A DNA stretch of 31,710 bases from positions 1 to 31,710 of the forward strand of contig CAUEYX010000034.1 of the NCBI GenBank assembly GCA_959022495.1, read 5' to 3'. Positions 7,781 through 16,264 of this stretch are shown here, one piece after another. Both the position numbers and the translations under genes were made by a program. Numbering within the stretch: the first letter of the stretch is position 1; every line of letters starts with the position of its first letter. The DNA is from an uncultured Lachnospiraceae bacterium. GTDB taxonomy: Bacteria > Bacillota > Clostridia > Lachnospirales > Lachnospiraceae. The notes under the pieces were generated by a model that made no database searches, was not told where the DNA came from, and saw only the letters and a list, made by a program, of their open reading frames with translations.

Positions 7781-9310
7781 CTATTTTACACCGTTTTCCT
7801 TCCTCAGCCACTCACAATACTCCGTGGGCGTCATCTCTGTCTCCCTGCGGAACGCCTTGCTGAAATACTGTCCGTCCGGCGAGTACCCCACAAGTTCCGC
7901 CAGGGTGGAAACCCTGGTCTCGGGAGCGTAAGAGAGGATCTCCTTTGCCAGCCCGATGCGAACGCCGCGCAGCCAGGTGGAAAACTTCTGATCCCAGCTC
8001 CGCACGAACACTCTCCCGAAATGTTCTTCATTCATAAATAATACTTCTCTTGCGAGATACCGGATGGAAAGGTCTGTATTCCTGAGATTCTCATACACTG
8101 CCTGAAGGATCTGTTTCATGCGTATTTTCTCCTTCCCAGAAGACATATCAATCTCCCTGAGTTCCGCGAGCAGGCCGGTCAGGGTGTTGATCAGAACGCT
8201 GTCTTCCGCCTCCACTCCTTCCCAGCTGAACTCTCTTTCCACATCATCTTCCTTCTCCTCACAGGCCACCTGATATACCAGGCTGCAGATTCTTTTTTTC
8301 TGTTCCGCTTCGATTCCACGCAGGTTCATCTTCATAAATCCCAGGTAAACTTCAAAAAGGACCGCGGCGTAATCCCGCGCTTCTTTCAGACACTCGAACC
8401 GGAAAAATTCGGAAGAATGCCCTTCATATCCGGAGAGTCTCCCCGAATGGAGGACCACCGTATTGTCCTGCGGGCTGCCGATCTGAAAAAGCTCCCTGAG
8501 CTGTGTATATAATGTGCTGACGTGCTCAATGTCCCCGCTGTCACTGACCGCCACCTGAATCACCTGGGAATTCACGCGTGAGAATTCATCTCTGATCCGC
8601 TCCACACTCTTTTCTATTTTCCGGATATCCCCGTCCCCGACCAGGAACAGAACGTCCTTATTGATGGCCGTCTCCATGAAGATATTCTCCTCCCCGTAGA
8701 GTTCGGCCAGTACATTCTCAATCACGAACTGCTCCAGGGCATCAAATCGCGCCGATGGATTGCGGAATCCCAGGAGGCAGACGCCATTCCGATGTCCGCC
8801 CATATCACCGAGAAAGAGATCATATTCCCTCCGGGATGTCTCCCTGTTCAGCAGAATATTGCGGAATACCTGCTCCTTGGCCAGAGGCAGAAGTTTCTTC
8901 ACTGTGGTATCGTACCGTTTCTTTTCATGCTGCTTTTTTTGAATTTCTTCTTTCACTTTCTCAACAACAGGGAGCATCCGCTCCTCGCCGCATGGTTTGA
9001 GAATATAATATTTCACCCCCAGTTCCATGGCCTGGCTCGTATATTCATATTCTCCGTATCCGGACAGCACAATCACCTGCGTGTCCGGAAGCTCCTCTTT
9101 GAGCCTGCGGATCAGCTCAAGCCCGTCCATAACCGGCATCTTGATATCTGTCATTACAATATCCGGATGGAATTTCTGTGCTTTCTCATATCCATCCTGT
9201 CCGTTCCATGCTGTACCGACGACCTCAATCCCGTAAGATTCCCATGGGATCAGTTCTGCCATTCCCTCACGCTCTATCTTCTCATCGTCTACTATCAAAA
9301 GCTTATACAT
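7781..9310 (-). CDS. YesN-type AraC-family response regulator
   Basis: A 509-residue response regulator. Residues 1-120 are the receiver domain: LLIVDDEKIEREGM with acidic pocket Asp8-Asp9, phospho-acceptor Asp55 in VMTDIKMP, and an ILKPCGEERML Lys. A long middle region of the YesN type follows. The last 100 residues carry two AraC helix-turn-helix motifs (LSIRYLAREVLFMNEEHFGRVF and VSTLAELVGYSPDGQYFSKAF). The start at 9310 is chosen because MYKLLIVDDE is the normal family N-terminus and AGAGGA lies 10 bases upstream; the frame stays open further upstream only inside the kinase gene. It starts 4 bases after the kinase stop. It probably activates the adjacent transporter and glycosidase genes. 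Confidence 0.94.
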   Translation of the reverse strand: MYKLLIVDDEKIEREGMAELIPWESYGIEVVGTAWNGQDGYEKAQKFHPDIVMTDIKMPVMDGLELIRRLKEELPDTQVIVLSGYGEYEYTSQAMELGVKYYILKPCGEERMLPVVEKVKEEIQKKQHEKKRYDTTVKKLLPLAKEQVFRNILLNRETSRREYDLFLGDMGGHRNGVCLLGFRNPSARFDALEQFVIENVLAELYGEENIFMETAINKDVLFLVGDGDIRKIEKSVERIRDEFSRVNSQVIQVAVSDSGDIEHVSTLYTQLRELFQIGSPQDNTVVLHSGRLSGYEGHSSEFFRFECLKEARDYAAVLFEVYLGFMKMNLRGIEAEQKKRICSLVYQVACEEKEDDVEREFSWEGVEAEDSVLINTLTGLLAELREIDMSSGKEKIRMKQILQAVYENLRNTDLSIRYLAREVLFMNEEHFGRVFVRSWDQKFSTWLRGVRIGLAKEILSYAPETRVSTLAELVGYSPDGQYFSKAFRRETEMTPTEYCEWLRKENGVK

Positions 9311-9314
9311 ACTC

Positions 9315-11066
9315 TCATTCCTCTGCCCTTTGTTTAGGTACACGGATCCGTATTGCGGTTCCCTGCCCTTTCCCGCTGTCAATCAGAAAATCAAATTCAT
9401 CATATGTGATGCGCAGTCTTTCATAGATATTCTTTATGCCAATTCCATGGCCCTTTGGTTTTACTGTGAAATTCCGCACCTTTTCCAGTTCGTCCTTCTC
9501 GATTCCCGGGCCGTTATCCTTTACTTCAAATAAGATGCTTTCCGCTTCTTCCGTGATGGTAATGTCAATATAGCATATTTCCGTCATCACATCCGCGCCG
9601 TAGAAGATCGCGTTTTCTACCAGCGGCTGAAGGGTCATGCGCGGCATCACATAGTCCCCCGGCTTCCCAACGGTCTTTACACTGAATTCTGCACGGTCCT
9701 CGTAGCGCAGCTGCTGGATCTCAATGTAACTCTTGAGCATGCCGATCTCTTTCTCAACGGTGGTATAAGGATTCTCATCAAAACTTGCCCGGAGCAGGAC
9801 CCCCAGCTCCACAATCATGCGCCCCGCGACGTCATTTTTCTTCGCGCGGATCATCCAGTGAATAGCATTGAGCGTATTATAAAGGAAATGGGGATTGATC
9901 TGCGCCTGCAGCATCTTATACTTTGTATCTTTCAAAAGAAGCTGTTTCTCATAGTTCTCATACACAAGCACATCGATCTTGTCCAGCATCACTTTGAATT
10001 CGCGGGTGAGCTGGCCGACCTCATCCTTCCGCTCCGCGTCCATGGGGATCAGCTTGGCGCTCTGGAAGTCCCCGGTCTCCACGACCTGCATGGACTGGGT
10101 CAATGTTTCCAGAGGCTTTGTAATAATGTCCGCGATCTTTTTGATAATCAGAAGCAGGATAACGAACGCCATGCCAAATCCAAGAAGCGCCATATTCCTC
10201 ACGGTCGTAACCTGTCCGTATATATCTGAATACGGGAAGAAATTAACATAGGTCCACCCCATATCGGAGGAAGTCAGGTAACACATGAAATACCGCTGCC
10301 CGTGATTTTTCAAGATCCGGTACCCCTGCCCGTCCCCTCCCCGGGGAAGCGGGGGCAGGTCTTCATAGATGTCCTGATAGATCATAAATTTGTCCGTGTA
10401 CACAAAAAGCGAGGAGTGATCCGCTTCCATCTGTTCTTTATTATTCGAAATAATCTTGCCCACGTCGCAGAAAAAAATCAGGGTTCCAAGATCTTCCAGG
10501 CTGGCGTCGCTCCACTTGAGCACCTTACGCCCGCAGAGCAGATATCCGCAGTCCCTGGTGGGGCCGTACATGACCGTCTCTCCCCTGGACTGCCCGATCA
10601 TCTCCATGAAAGTCTCCATCTCGTCCTCAGCAATATTCCACGGGCATCCCGCTGACTCCACCGAATTGCCGTAAATGTCAATATAACGCACGCCGTTGAT
10701 TTCCGACTGCGCGGTATTTTCATTGACCAGCTGCCATCTTAAATTCGTCATGATCTGGCTGTACTGCAGCGTATCGGGGTCGGTCTCTTTCAATTCAACA
10801 AGGATATCCTGAATCTCCGAGTCTATGGCCATCTCCCGGCTTCTTCCTTCCACGTCCTCCAGGCTCGCCTTAACATCCCGCACATAATAATCCAGCTCCT
10901 GGAGAGAATTGGCGTACAATTTCTTTTCAAATGCTTCCAGGCTGATCTGAAAAGCCGAAACGGATACCACCAAAAAGAACCCCGCGAATATCAAATACAC
11001 GAGGAGGATCTTTCTGGTCAGGCTCATATTCTTATACTCTGACGCGAGCTTTTTTGATAGGTGCAT
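9315..11066 (-). CDS. YesM-type sensor histidine kinase
   Basis: A 583-residue membrane kinase. TM1 is at about 19-39, an extracytoplasmic Cache-like sensor at about 40-290, TM2 at about 290-308, then a HAMP domain. The His_kinase box QINPHFLYNTLNAIHWM has phospho-acceptor His393, and the HATPase_c domain carries PLVENAIFYG and KDNGPGIE. This is the LytS/YesM class, which senses extracellular sugar or binding-protein signals. The ATG at 11066 with TAGGAG 8 bases before it is preferred over an in-frame GTG at 11084 that lies inside the upstream gene. It partners the response regulator encoded 4 bases downstream. Confidence 0.94.
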   Translation of the reverse strand: MHLSKKLASEYKNMSLTRKILLVYLIFAGFFLVVSVSAFQISLEAFEKKLYANSLQELDYYVRDVKASLEDVEGRSREMAIDSEIQDILVELKETDPDTLQYSQIMTNLRWQLVNENTAQSEINGVRYIDIYGNSVESAGCPWNIAEDEMETFMEMIGQSRGETVMYGPTRDCGYLLCGRKVLKWSDASLEDLGTLIFFCDVGKIISNNKEQMEADHSSLFVYTDKFMIYQDIYEDLPPLPRGGDGQGYRILKNHGQRYFMCYLTSSDMGWTYVNFFPYSDIYGQVTTVRNMALLGFGMAFVILLLIIKKIADIITKPLETLTQSMQVVETGDFQSAKLIPMDAERKDEVGQLTREFKVMLDKIDVLVYENYEKQLLLKDTKYKMLQAQINPHFLYNTLNAIHWMIRAKKNDVAGRMIVELGVLLRASFDENPYTTVEKEIGMLKSYIEIQQLRYEDRAEFSVKTVGKPGDYVMPRMTLQPLVENAIFYGADVMTEICYIDITITEEAESILFEVKDNGPGIEKDELEKVRNFTVKPKGHGIGIKNIYERLRITYDEFDFLIDSGKGQGTAIRIRVPKQRAEE

Positions 11067-11076
11067 TTTTATTCTC

Positions 11077-11727
11077 CTACTCACTGACGACCGCCTGAAT
11101 CACCTCCGCGGCTTCTTCCATACGCTCCGAATGCGTCAGCACGCACAGATACGCCGGTGAATACTCCACATATTTGTCCAGAAAGCTGCCCGGACATTTT
11201 GTCAGGTCGATCTGTCCGTCCGTCATATATTCTTCATAGTCATCATATTCACTGCCCAGGACGTCCTTCATATCCGCAAAAGCTCCCTGAGCCCCGTACT
11301 CTTCATATACTTCCTGCCCGCAGACTACCAGGTCCGCCTCCCCCGCAGTTGAGAGAGAGACCCGAAGCTTTGCCACACTGTCCTGCGTCTGGGCGGAAGT
11401 GGCTGAGAGTACCACCTCCACATGGTCATGCTTCCCGCCGGTGCCGATGATATCCAGAATGTCCTCTTCCATCTCAGCTGACGCCTCCTCGCTCACTGCC
11501 GACGCGTCCACCACCACAATGGAAAGAAGGGTATCATCCAGTGAATTCGTAATCATCACGCCGACTGCATATACAGCCATCACAATGAAGAGGACTGCCG
11601 CCAGCACCCATTTATAATACAGCCAGAGGTAGTCCAGCCGCTCTTTTCCCTTTAGTTTCCGGATCGTTTCCCATTGTTGCTGCCATTTCTCACGTTTGGT
11701 CAAGTCTGACTCGTATTGTTTCTCCAT
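11077..11727 (-). CDS. Membrane-anchored protein of unknown function, binding-protein-like ectodomain
   Basis: A 216-residue protein I do not recognise as a named family. Residues 1-35 are charged and cytoplasmic, and one transmembrane helix lies at about 35-60 (LYYKWVLAAVLFIVMAVYAV, preceded by Lys/Arg). The remaining 155 residues are extracytoplasmic and very acidic. The segment with GEADLVVCGQEVYEEYGAQG and AFADMKDVL resembles a stretch of family-1 solute-binding proteins, where a test for a bound or assigned component is followed by a loop. It sits between the yesL-like and yesM-like genes with overlapping or abutting ends, so a role in signal sensing or in stabilising the kinase is plausible but unproven. 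The ATG at 11727 follows GGAG; a GTG lies three codons earlier. Confidence 0.8.
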   Translation of the reverse strand: MEKQYESDLTKREKWQQQWETIRKLKGKERLDYLWLYYKWVLAAVLFIVMAVYAVGVMITNSLDDTLLSIVVVDASAVSEEASAEMEEDILDIIGTGGKHDHVEVVLSATSAQTQDSVAKLRVSLSTAGEADLVVCGQEVYEEYGAQGAFADMKDVLGSEYDDYEEYMTDGQIDLTKCPGSFLDKYVEYSPAYLCVLTHSERMEEAAEVIQAVVSE

Positions 11728-11732
11728 ATTCC

Positions 11733-12353
11733 TCACTCCGGTATGTATCTTTTGAAAATACGTTTGAATAGATGGGCATTGATAAATCCTGCCAGGGCAA
11801 ACCCGATAATCAGGTCAAAAAACGCAGCGGCAATAAACTGTCCAAAAAATAAAAACACCCAGGGAAGCAGGTTTATCACCGCGATCAGGACCGTAAACGG
11901 CAGATGCGCGATGGCCATGAGAAAGGAGTTTTTAAATACCTTCTTTGTACTGTTCTCAAATACCGCCATAATGGGAAACATGTAACAGCTTCCCATGTAC
12001 ACAAATATCGCGATTACACAGAATAAGATAAAGAACGGCCGCGCCGCGTCCAGTCCCTGCCTGACGCAGAAATAGAAATCGCATCCAAGTACTGCCGCCA
12101 CTGCCGCGAGAATCAGGAACACGATGGTCGACTGCTTGAAATTCTCACGGAAAGCTTTAAAAAAGCTCCTGGTCACATACGCCTCTTCATTCTTAATCAT
12201 TTTGAGCATCACTGTATAAAACGCCGTGGCGGCGGCTCCAGCGGTTACCACCGGAATACTGCACACAATCCAAAGCACATTCAGGATCACCATGTCCGCA
12301 ATATTTCCAAGTATCTGCGCCAATTTCCCGTCCGCCGCAAATAATCCTCCCAT
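11733..12353 (-). CDS. YesL-like DUF624 membrane protein
   Basis: A 206-residue protein with about five hydrophobic helices and the N-terminal ILGNIADMVILNVLWIVCSIPVVTAGAA signature region of the YesL/DUF624 family (shown by the motif SIPVVTAGAAATAFY). Family members are regularly encoded with YesM-YesN systems and sugar importers; their biochemical role is not established. AGGAGG is 6-7 bases before the ATG. It is the first gene of the four-gene regulatory operon. Confidence 0.9.
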   Translation of the reverse strand: MGGLFAADGKLAQILGNIADMVILNVLWIVCSIPVVTAGAAATAFYTVMLKMIKNEEAYVTRSFFKAFRENFKQSTIVFLILAAVAAVLGCDFYFCVRQGLDAARPFFILFCVIAIFVYMGSCYMFPIMAVFENSTKKVFKNSFLMAIAHLPFTVLIAVINLLPWVFLFFGQFIAAAFFDLIIGFALAGFINAHLFKRIFKRYIPE

Positions 12354-12396
12354 GTTTTTTCCTCCTGTTTTTTATCTGATTTTATTATTTTTGTCT

Positions 12397-12425
12397 ATTC
12401 TACTTGAAAAAAACCGACTTTTCAA
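12397..12425 (-). promoter_or_regulatory. Promoter of yesL-yesM-yesN operon
   Basis: On the minus strand TTGAAA-N17-TAGAAT (the -10 at 12397-12402) lies about 45 bases before the start codon. The 17-base spacer contains one AAAACCGACTTTT-type motif, so a protein bound there would overlap the promoter. A second possible -10 (TAAAAT, 12379-12384) cannot be excluded. Confidence 0.5.
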
Positions 12426-12462
12426 TAAAAAAACCTGATTTTAGAACCGTAAAAAACCGATA
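12410..12462 (-). promoter_or_regulatory. AAAACCGACTTTT motif cluster upstream of yesL operon
   Basis: A full copy (core CCGACTTTT at 12414), a degenerate copy AAACCTGATTTT (12431-12442) and a partial AAAAAACCGAT (12451-12461) are spaced 20 and 23 bases apart. They match the pair upstream of the transporter operon, suggesting shared control or autoregulation. Confidence 0.45.
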
Positions 12463-12476
12463 ATCGTGCACATTAC

Positions 12477-12529
12477 AAAAGATGTTGCCACACCCATGAT
12501 TTTTCATCACTGGCGCGGCAGCATCTTTT
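12477..12529 (-). terminator. Likely terminator of HEPN/MNT operon
   Basis: AAAAGATGTTGCC (12477-12489) pairs with GGCAGCATCTTTT (12517-12529) with one mismatch. On the minus strand it lies 16 bases after the HEPN stop, and the 3' arm ends in CUUUUG. Stem of 13 bp with a 27-base loop. Confidence 0.6.
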
Positions 12530-12544
12530 AATTTGAAGAAAATG

Positions 12545-12952
12545 TCACATATCCGGCAGAAGTTTTTTCATATATTTTTCAAACTCGTACAGGCGTTCCA
12601 GATATTGACTGATAATCTTCTGACAGTATTTTTTCACAATGACCTCATCATAATCATGCGCTAACTGATTGCGAATTTTAAGCATCTCCATCCAGATATC
12701 ATCCGCTATCATTCCTGCCCTGTACGCTGACCGCAGGACTTCTCTGGGTGATCCTGACACAAAATCTGTTATAGCATAATGCTGGATCAGCACATCCTTC
12801 ATCACTTTCCAGGCAAGATCAAACGTAATGCTGAATTTAGCACTTGTTCCGCTGAGAACAAATGAATCTGACATATCTCTGCTGCGGGCTTCCGACAGGG
12901 AAGCGAGAGAATTTTCAAACGATCTCCATCTTTTCTCAAACTTTTCGTCCAT
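12545..12952 (-). CDS. HEPN-domain toxin of MNT/HEPN (type VII) toxin-antitoxin pair
   Basis: A 135-residue all-helical protein of the HI0074-like nucleotidyltransferase substrate-binding family. RNQLAHDYDE contains the RX4HXY signature (Arg, His, Tyr) of HEPN RNases, in which the Tyr is the site of AMP transfer by the MNT partner. The SFVLSGTSAKFSITFDLAWKVMKD stretch is typical of this group (motif FDLAWK). The start codon lies 17 bases inside the partner gene with no separate ribosome site, so translation is coupled. The pair sits between the uronate glycosidase gene and the yesL operon, where it has no obvious metabolic link, suggesting acquisition. Confidence 0.88.
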   Translation of the reverse strand: MDEKFEKRWRSFENSLASLSEARSRDMSDSFVLSGTSAKFSITFDLAWKVMKDVLIQHYAITDFVSGSPREVLRSAYRAGMIADDIWMEMLKIRNQLAHDYDEVIVKKYCQKIISQYLERLYEFEKYMKKLLPDM

Positions 12953-13205
12953 ACTTTCTGATATCCTCCATCAATAATTCATTTCTGCACGAATCCAAAT
13001 CAAGAAGATCAACTGTGTATAACGTTGGAATCATCTCTACTGCCTCTTCCAAAGAGGAAAAATCCTTTACTCCGGATACCGCAACATCTATATCGCTTCG
13101 CTCCAGAGCTGTTCCCTTTGCACGGGAGCCATATAAAACAATCTCTGAAGCTCCATAATTTTCACAGAGCTCTTTTACTTTTTCCAATACGGTCTCTACT
13201 GTCAT
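12936..13205 (-). CDS. MNT-domain minimal nucleotidyltransferase antitoxin
   Basis: An 89-residue minimal nucleotidyltransferase. GSRAKGTALERSDIDVAV fits the GSX10DXD catalytic signature exactly. In MNT/HEPN systems the MNT enzyme AMPylates the Tyr of the HEPN toxin and so silences it. AGGAG lies about 11 bases before the ATG. It precedes and overlaps the HEPN gene by 17 bases. A weak -10 (TATATT) lies upstream on the minus strand within 13225-13245. Confidence 0.88.
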   Translation of the reverse strand: MTVETVLEKVKELCENYGASEIVLYGSRAKGTALERSDIDVAVSGVKDFSSLEEAVEMIPTLYTVDLLDLDSCRNELLMEDIRKYGRKV

Positions 13206-13307
13206 TTTTCTGCTCTCCTCTTGACTGTTTCTGTCTTTTAATATAACAAACAGTCCCTTCTCTTTCCAGATTAAATTTTCGCAAAATTCCGTATTTCCGT
13301 ATTAAAA

Positions 13308-14429
13308 TTAAAGATGCAGCAGCGCTTCCGCCAGCGCGAGGATCGTCAGAGACTGGCCATATGCCATGGGCGCGATCAGGATGTTCTTGTAATGATCCGC
13401 GTCCATGCCCATGCCTGTACCTCCGGATACATTCAGCACAGTGCCGTCCTTATCAATATTCTTTAAGATCCCTTTCACTGCTTTCTCCGCGCACGGCAGA
13501 TAAGAATCATCCAGAATACCCATGCGGATGCCCTTCATGATACCGCAGGCGATGGCAGCGGAGCCGGACACTTCTTCGTAGCTGTCTGGATCTGTCAGCA
13601 CGGTGTGCCACAGTCCGCTTGGAGCCTGAAGTTTCTTAAGCGCTTTGACCTGCGCCTTGTATGTATCAATGATGATGGTCCTGACCCCCGGGTTCAGCGT
13701 GCCTTTGAACATCTCCACATAGTCCAGGATACCTAGTGTAAACCAACTGTTGCCGCGGCACCAGAAGATACCGCCAAAGTTGTCATTTCGGTTAAATGAC
13801 CAGCCATGATAAAATAATCCAGTCTTTTTCTCATAGAGATATTTGATGTGCATGAGTACCTGGTGAATACCCTCATTGATCCACTCTTCGTTCTGGTATT
13901 TCTGCCCCATCTTATTCAGGAACAACACGGTCATAAACAGGGTGTCAATCCACATCTCGCTCTCATTGAGGCGCACTCCCTGCCGGTCGCCGTTAGCGCT
14001 GGTCACATGCTGGAATCCGCCTTCCTTTGTCCGCGGGATGCAGTTCATCAGCCAGTCCGCCCAGTCCAGGCACAGCTTCTCGAACTTCTCATCGTGGTAA
14101 TACTCATTCAGCTCTGCCAGCGTAAGGAGCGGCGTTGTCGTGTTGATATTCCTTGACGGAAGCCCCAGCTCCATGTTCTCCACATACCAGTCATGCAGGA
14201 ACTCTTTGTATTTCTCATTTTTATCATACTGCATAATCTTTAGAAGCCCGTACAGTCCGACTCCCTGGGGCCAGTCCCACTCCTTGATGCCGAAATCTCT
14301 CGCGAAAAAGCCGATAGCCTCCCCGCCGGACTCTTCCAGCTCCTTGGCATTGTCGGGTCCACCCAGATTTAACAGCTTGTCCACGACCAGGTCTAATTTT
14401 TTTCTCAGCTCTGACTCTTTAATATTCAT
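13308..14429 (-). CDS. GH105 (YteR-like) unsaturated rhamnogalacturonyl/uronyl hydrolase
   Basis: A 373-residue enzyme with the six-hairpin fold motifs of GH105: EWDWPQGVGLYGL (about 50-62), MWIDTLFM with the catalytic Asp162 (the equivalent of YteR Asp143), GLFYHGW, and FWCRGNSWF. GH105 enzymes remove the unsaturated uronic acid left by pectin or other uronate lyases, by hydrating the double bond, in the cytoplasm; no signal peptide is seen. Length is normal for the family. AGGAGGAG precedes the ATG. It forms its own transcription unit with an extended -10 promoter and an upstream AAAACGACTTTTT motif. Confidence 0.92.
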   Translation of the reverse strand: MNIKESELRKKLDLVVDKLLNLGGPDNAKELEESGGEAIGFFARDFGIKEWDWPQGVGLYGLLKIMQYDKNEKYKEFLHDWYVENMELGLPSRNINTTTPLLTLAELNEYYHDEKFEKLCLDWADWLMNCIPRTKEGGFQHVTSANGDRQGVRLNESEMWIDTLFMTVLFLNKMGQKYQNEEWINEGIHQVLMHIKYLYEKKTGLFYHGWSFNRNDNFGGIFWCRGNSWFTLGILDYVEMFKGTLNPGVRTIIIDTYKAQVKALKKLQAPSGLWHTVLTDPDSYEEVSGSAAIACGIMKGIRMGILDDSYLPCAEKAVKGILKNIDKDGTVLNVSGGTGMGMDADHYKNILIAPMAYGQSLTILALAEALLHL

Positions 14430-14456
14430 CCGCTCTCTCCTCCTTCTATTATCCGC

Positions 14457-14465
14457 ATTATAGCA
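14457..14465 (-). promoter_or_regulatory. Extended -10 promoter of GH105 gene (TGCTATAAT)
   Basis: On the minus strand TGCTATAAT lies about 30 bases before the start codon, with no good -35. This is compatible with an activated promoter. An AAAACGACTTTTT motif lies about 70 bases upstream of the implied start site, the same offset as at the transporter operon. Confidence 0.6.
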
Positions 14466-14509
14466 GATAAATCTTTGCCGCGGAACAGAATTACCCGAAC
14501 ACTCATCTG

Positions 14510-14526
14510 AAAAAAAACGACTTTTT
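14510..14526 (-). promoter_or_regulatory. Single AAAACGACTTTTT motif upstream of GH105
   Basis: A-run, CGAC, T-run: one base shorter in the core than the copies at 7724, 7742 and 12414. Its position relative to the -10 supports a shared activator site. Confidence 0.4.
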
Positions 14527-14613
14527 ATTCCTCATTCGGCCTGAAATACCCGACATCCCTCACTGCTGCCGCCGGGAAGTTCTCACATTTTCGGTTCTCG
14601 GATATGCAGGGAT

Positions 14614-16029
14614 TTACACGGTCTCCAAATCAAAACCGAAATATCTGACCGCGTTATTATAGGAAATATCTTTCACAATCCTGCCCAGCACTTCCATATC
14701 CTTGGGGTACTCACCGTTCTCTACCCATCCTCCGATCAGGCCGCAGAGGATTCTGCGGAAATACTCATGCCTTGTGTAGGATAAAAAGCTTCTTGAATCC
14801 GTCAGCATTCCCACAAAGTTCCCGAGGCATCCCAGATTCGCCAGGGAAGTCAGCTGCTTGATCATGCCTGTCTTATGGTCATTGAACCACCACGCGGACC
14901 CCTGCTGGATCTTCGCGGCAGCCGATGAATTCTGGAAGCATCCGAGGATGGTCCCGATGGCTTCATCATCATTGGGGTTCAGGCTGTAAATAATCGTCTT
15001 CGGAAGTTCGTCCGTCTCGTTGAGCGCGTTCAAGAAGTCTGCCATCTGACCGGAGGGCGCATAGTTGTTGATACAGTCAAATCCGGTATCCGGTCCCAGC
15101 TTACGGTACATCGATCCATTATTATCTCTCTTGCACCCGTAATGAAGCTGCATTGCCCAGCCCAGCCTGCTGTACTCTCTGCCCGCGAAGAGCATGAACG
15201 CGGTTTTATATTTCAGTTCTTCTTCTTTGGAGAGCTTCTCCCCTGCCAGGCTCTTGGCCACGACTGCTTCTACTTCCTCATCCGAAGCCGGCACGTACAT
15301 GACATACTCCAGGGCATGGTCAGACGCGCGGCATCCCATCTCATCAAAGAATGCCATCCTCTTTTTCAGCGCCTCTTTGATCTCCGCGAATGTACAGATT
15401 TCCATCCCGGCCGCTTCCCCCAGTTTCTTCAGATAGTCCGCGAAATCCGGCTTCTCCACGTTCATCGCCTTATCCGGGCGCCATGCCGGGAGCACCTGCA
15501 CCTCAAAGCTTTCATCCTCTTTAATGATCTTATGCCACTCCAGGGAATCCGCCGGATCATCGGTGGTGCACACAAGGGTCACGCCGGACTGACGGATTAA
15601 GTTCCGTACGCTCATACAGTCTTCCGCAAGCTTTGCGTTACACAAGTTCCACACCTCTTCCGCGGTCTCCCCGTTCAGCACTCCGTGATATCCGAAATAT
15701 CTCTGAAGCTCTAAGTGGCTCCAGTGGTACAGCGGATTCCCGATCCCCCGCTCCAGCGTTTCTGCCCATTTCTGGAATTTCTCTCGGTCTGAGGCATCCC
15801 CGGTGATATATTTCTCCTCCACACCGTTGGAGCGCATAAGACGCCATTTATAGTGGTCTCCCCCAAGCCAGACCTGGGTAATATTGTCAAATTTCCGGTC
15901 CTGGGCGATCTCCTTTGGATCGATATGGCAGTGGTAATCCAGAACCGGCGCTTTTTCCGCGTATCCGTGGAACAGCTCTCCCGCGGTCTCTGTCCCCAGC
16001 AGGAACTCTTTGTCCATAAATTGTTTCAT
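14614..16029 (-). CDS. uxaC: Glucuronate/galacturonate isomerase UxaC
   Basis: A 471-residue uronate isomerase of normal family length. The metal-site opening motif LDYHCHIDPKEIA (about 29-41) is the hallmark of UxaC in the amidohydrolase superfamily, and the WLGGDHYKWRLMRSNGVEEKYITG region (motif GDHYKWRLMR) follows. It converts D-galacturonate to D-tagaturonate and D-glucuronate to D-fructuronate in the cytoplasm. AAAGGAG precedes the ATG. The promoter upstream carries two LacI-type operators, and UxaA and UxaB next door complete the galacturonate branch. Confidence 0.96.
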   Translation of the reverse strand: MKQFMDKEFLLGTETAGELFHGYAEKAPVLDYHCHIDPKEIAQDRKFDNITQVWLGGDHYKWRLMRSNGVEEKYITGDASDREKFQKWAETLERGIGNPLYHWSHLELQRYFGYHGVLNGETAEEVWNLCNAKLAEDCMSVRNLIRQSGVTLVCTTDDPADSLEWHKIIKEDESFEVQVLPAWRPDKAMNVEKPDFADYLKKLGEAAGMEICTFAEIKEALKKRMAFFDEMGCRASDHALEYVMYVPASDEEVEAVVAKSLAGEKLSKEEELKYKTAFMLFAGREYSRLGWAMQLHYGCKRDNNGSMYRKLGPDTGFDCINNYAPSGQMADFLNALNETDELPKTIIYSLNPNDDEAIGTILGCFQNSSAAAKIQQGSAWWFNDHKTGMIKQLTSLANLGCLGNFVGMLTDSRSFLSYTRHEYFRRILCGLIGGWVENGEYPKDMEVLGRIVKDISYNNAVRYFGFDLETV

Positions 16030-16089
16030 AATTGATCTTCTCCTTTCTCCGCGCTCTGCACCGCAGAATCTGCGGCATCACTTCCGCAG

Positions 16090-16103
16090 TGTAAGCTCTT
16101 ACG
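16090..16103. promoter_or_regulatory. LacI-type operator O1 of uxaC
   Basis: TGTAAGCTCTTACG, an imperfect palindrome just downstream of the uxaC -10. Its centre is 21 bases (two helical turns) from that of the second operator, so two repressor dimers could bind on one face. Confidence 0.75.
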
Positions 16104-16108
16104 CTTAA

Positions 16109-16137
16109 AGTGTAAGAGCTTACATGGTAAAAGTCAA
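16109..16137 (-). promoter_or_regulatory. uxaC promoter
   Basis: On the minus strand TTGACT (16132-16137), a 17-base spacer, then TACACT (16109-16114). The operator at 16111-16124 overlaps the -10 and the spacer, as expected for repression. Confidence 0.7.
16111..16124. promoter_or_regulatory. LacI-type operator O2 of uxaC
   Basis: TGTAAGAGCTTACA, a near-perfect 14-bp palindrome overlapping the uxaC promoter. It shares TGTAAG/CTTACA arms with the sites at 17288 and 17424. Confidence 0.78.
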
Positions 16138-16264
16138 TATATTTTTTATCCCATTTCCTGTAAAAATCCTTTTAAAGCCACTTTTTCCTGAATTCTGATT
16201 TTATTGAGGCTCCAGCCAGACATCCTTCATTTCTTTTCTCATCCGCTTCATAAATCACCCTACT

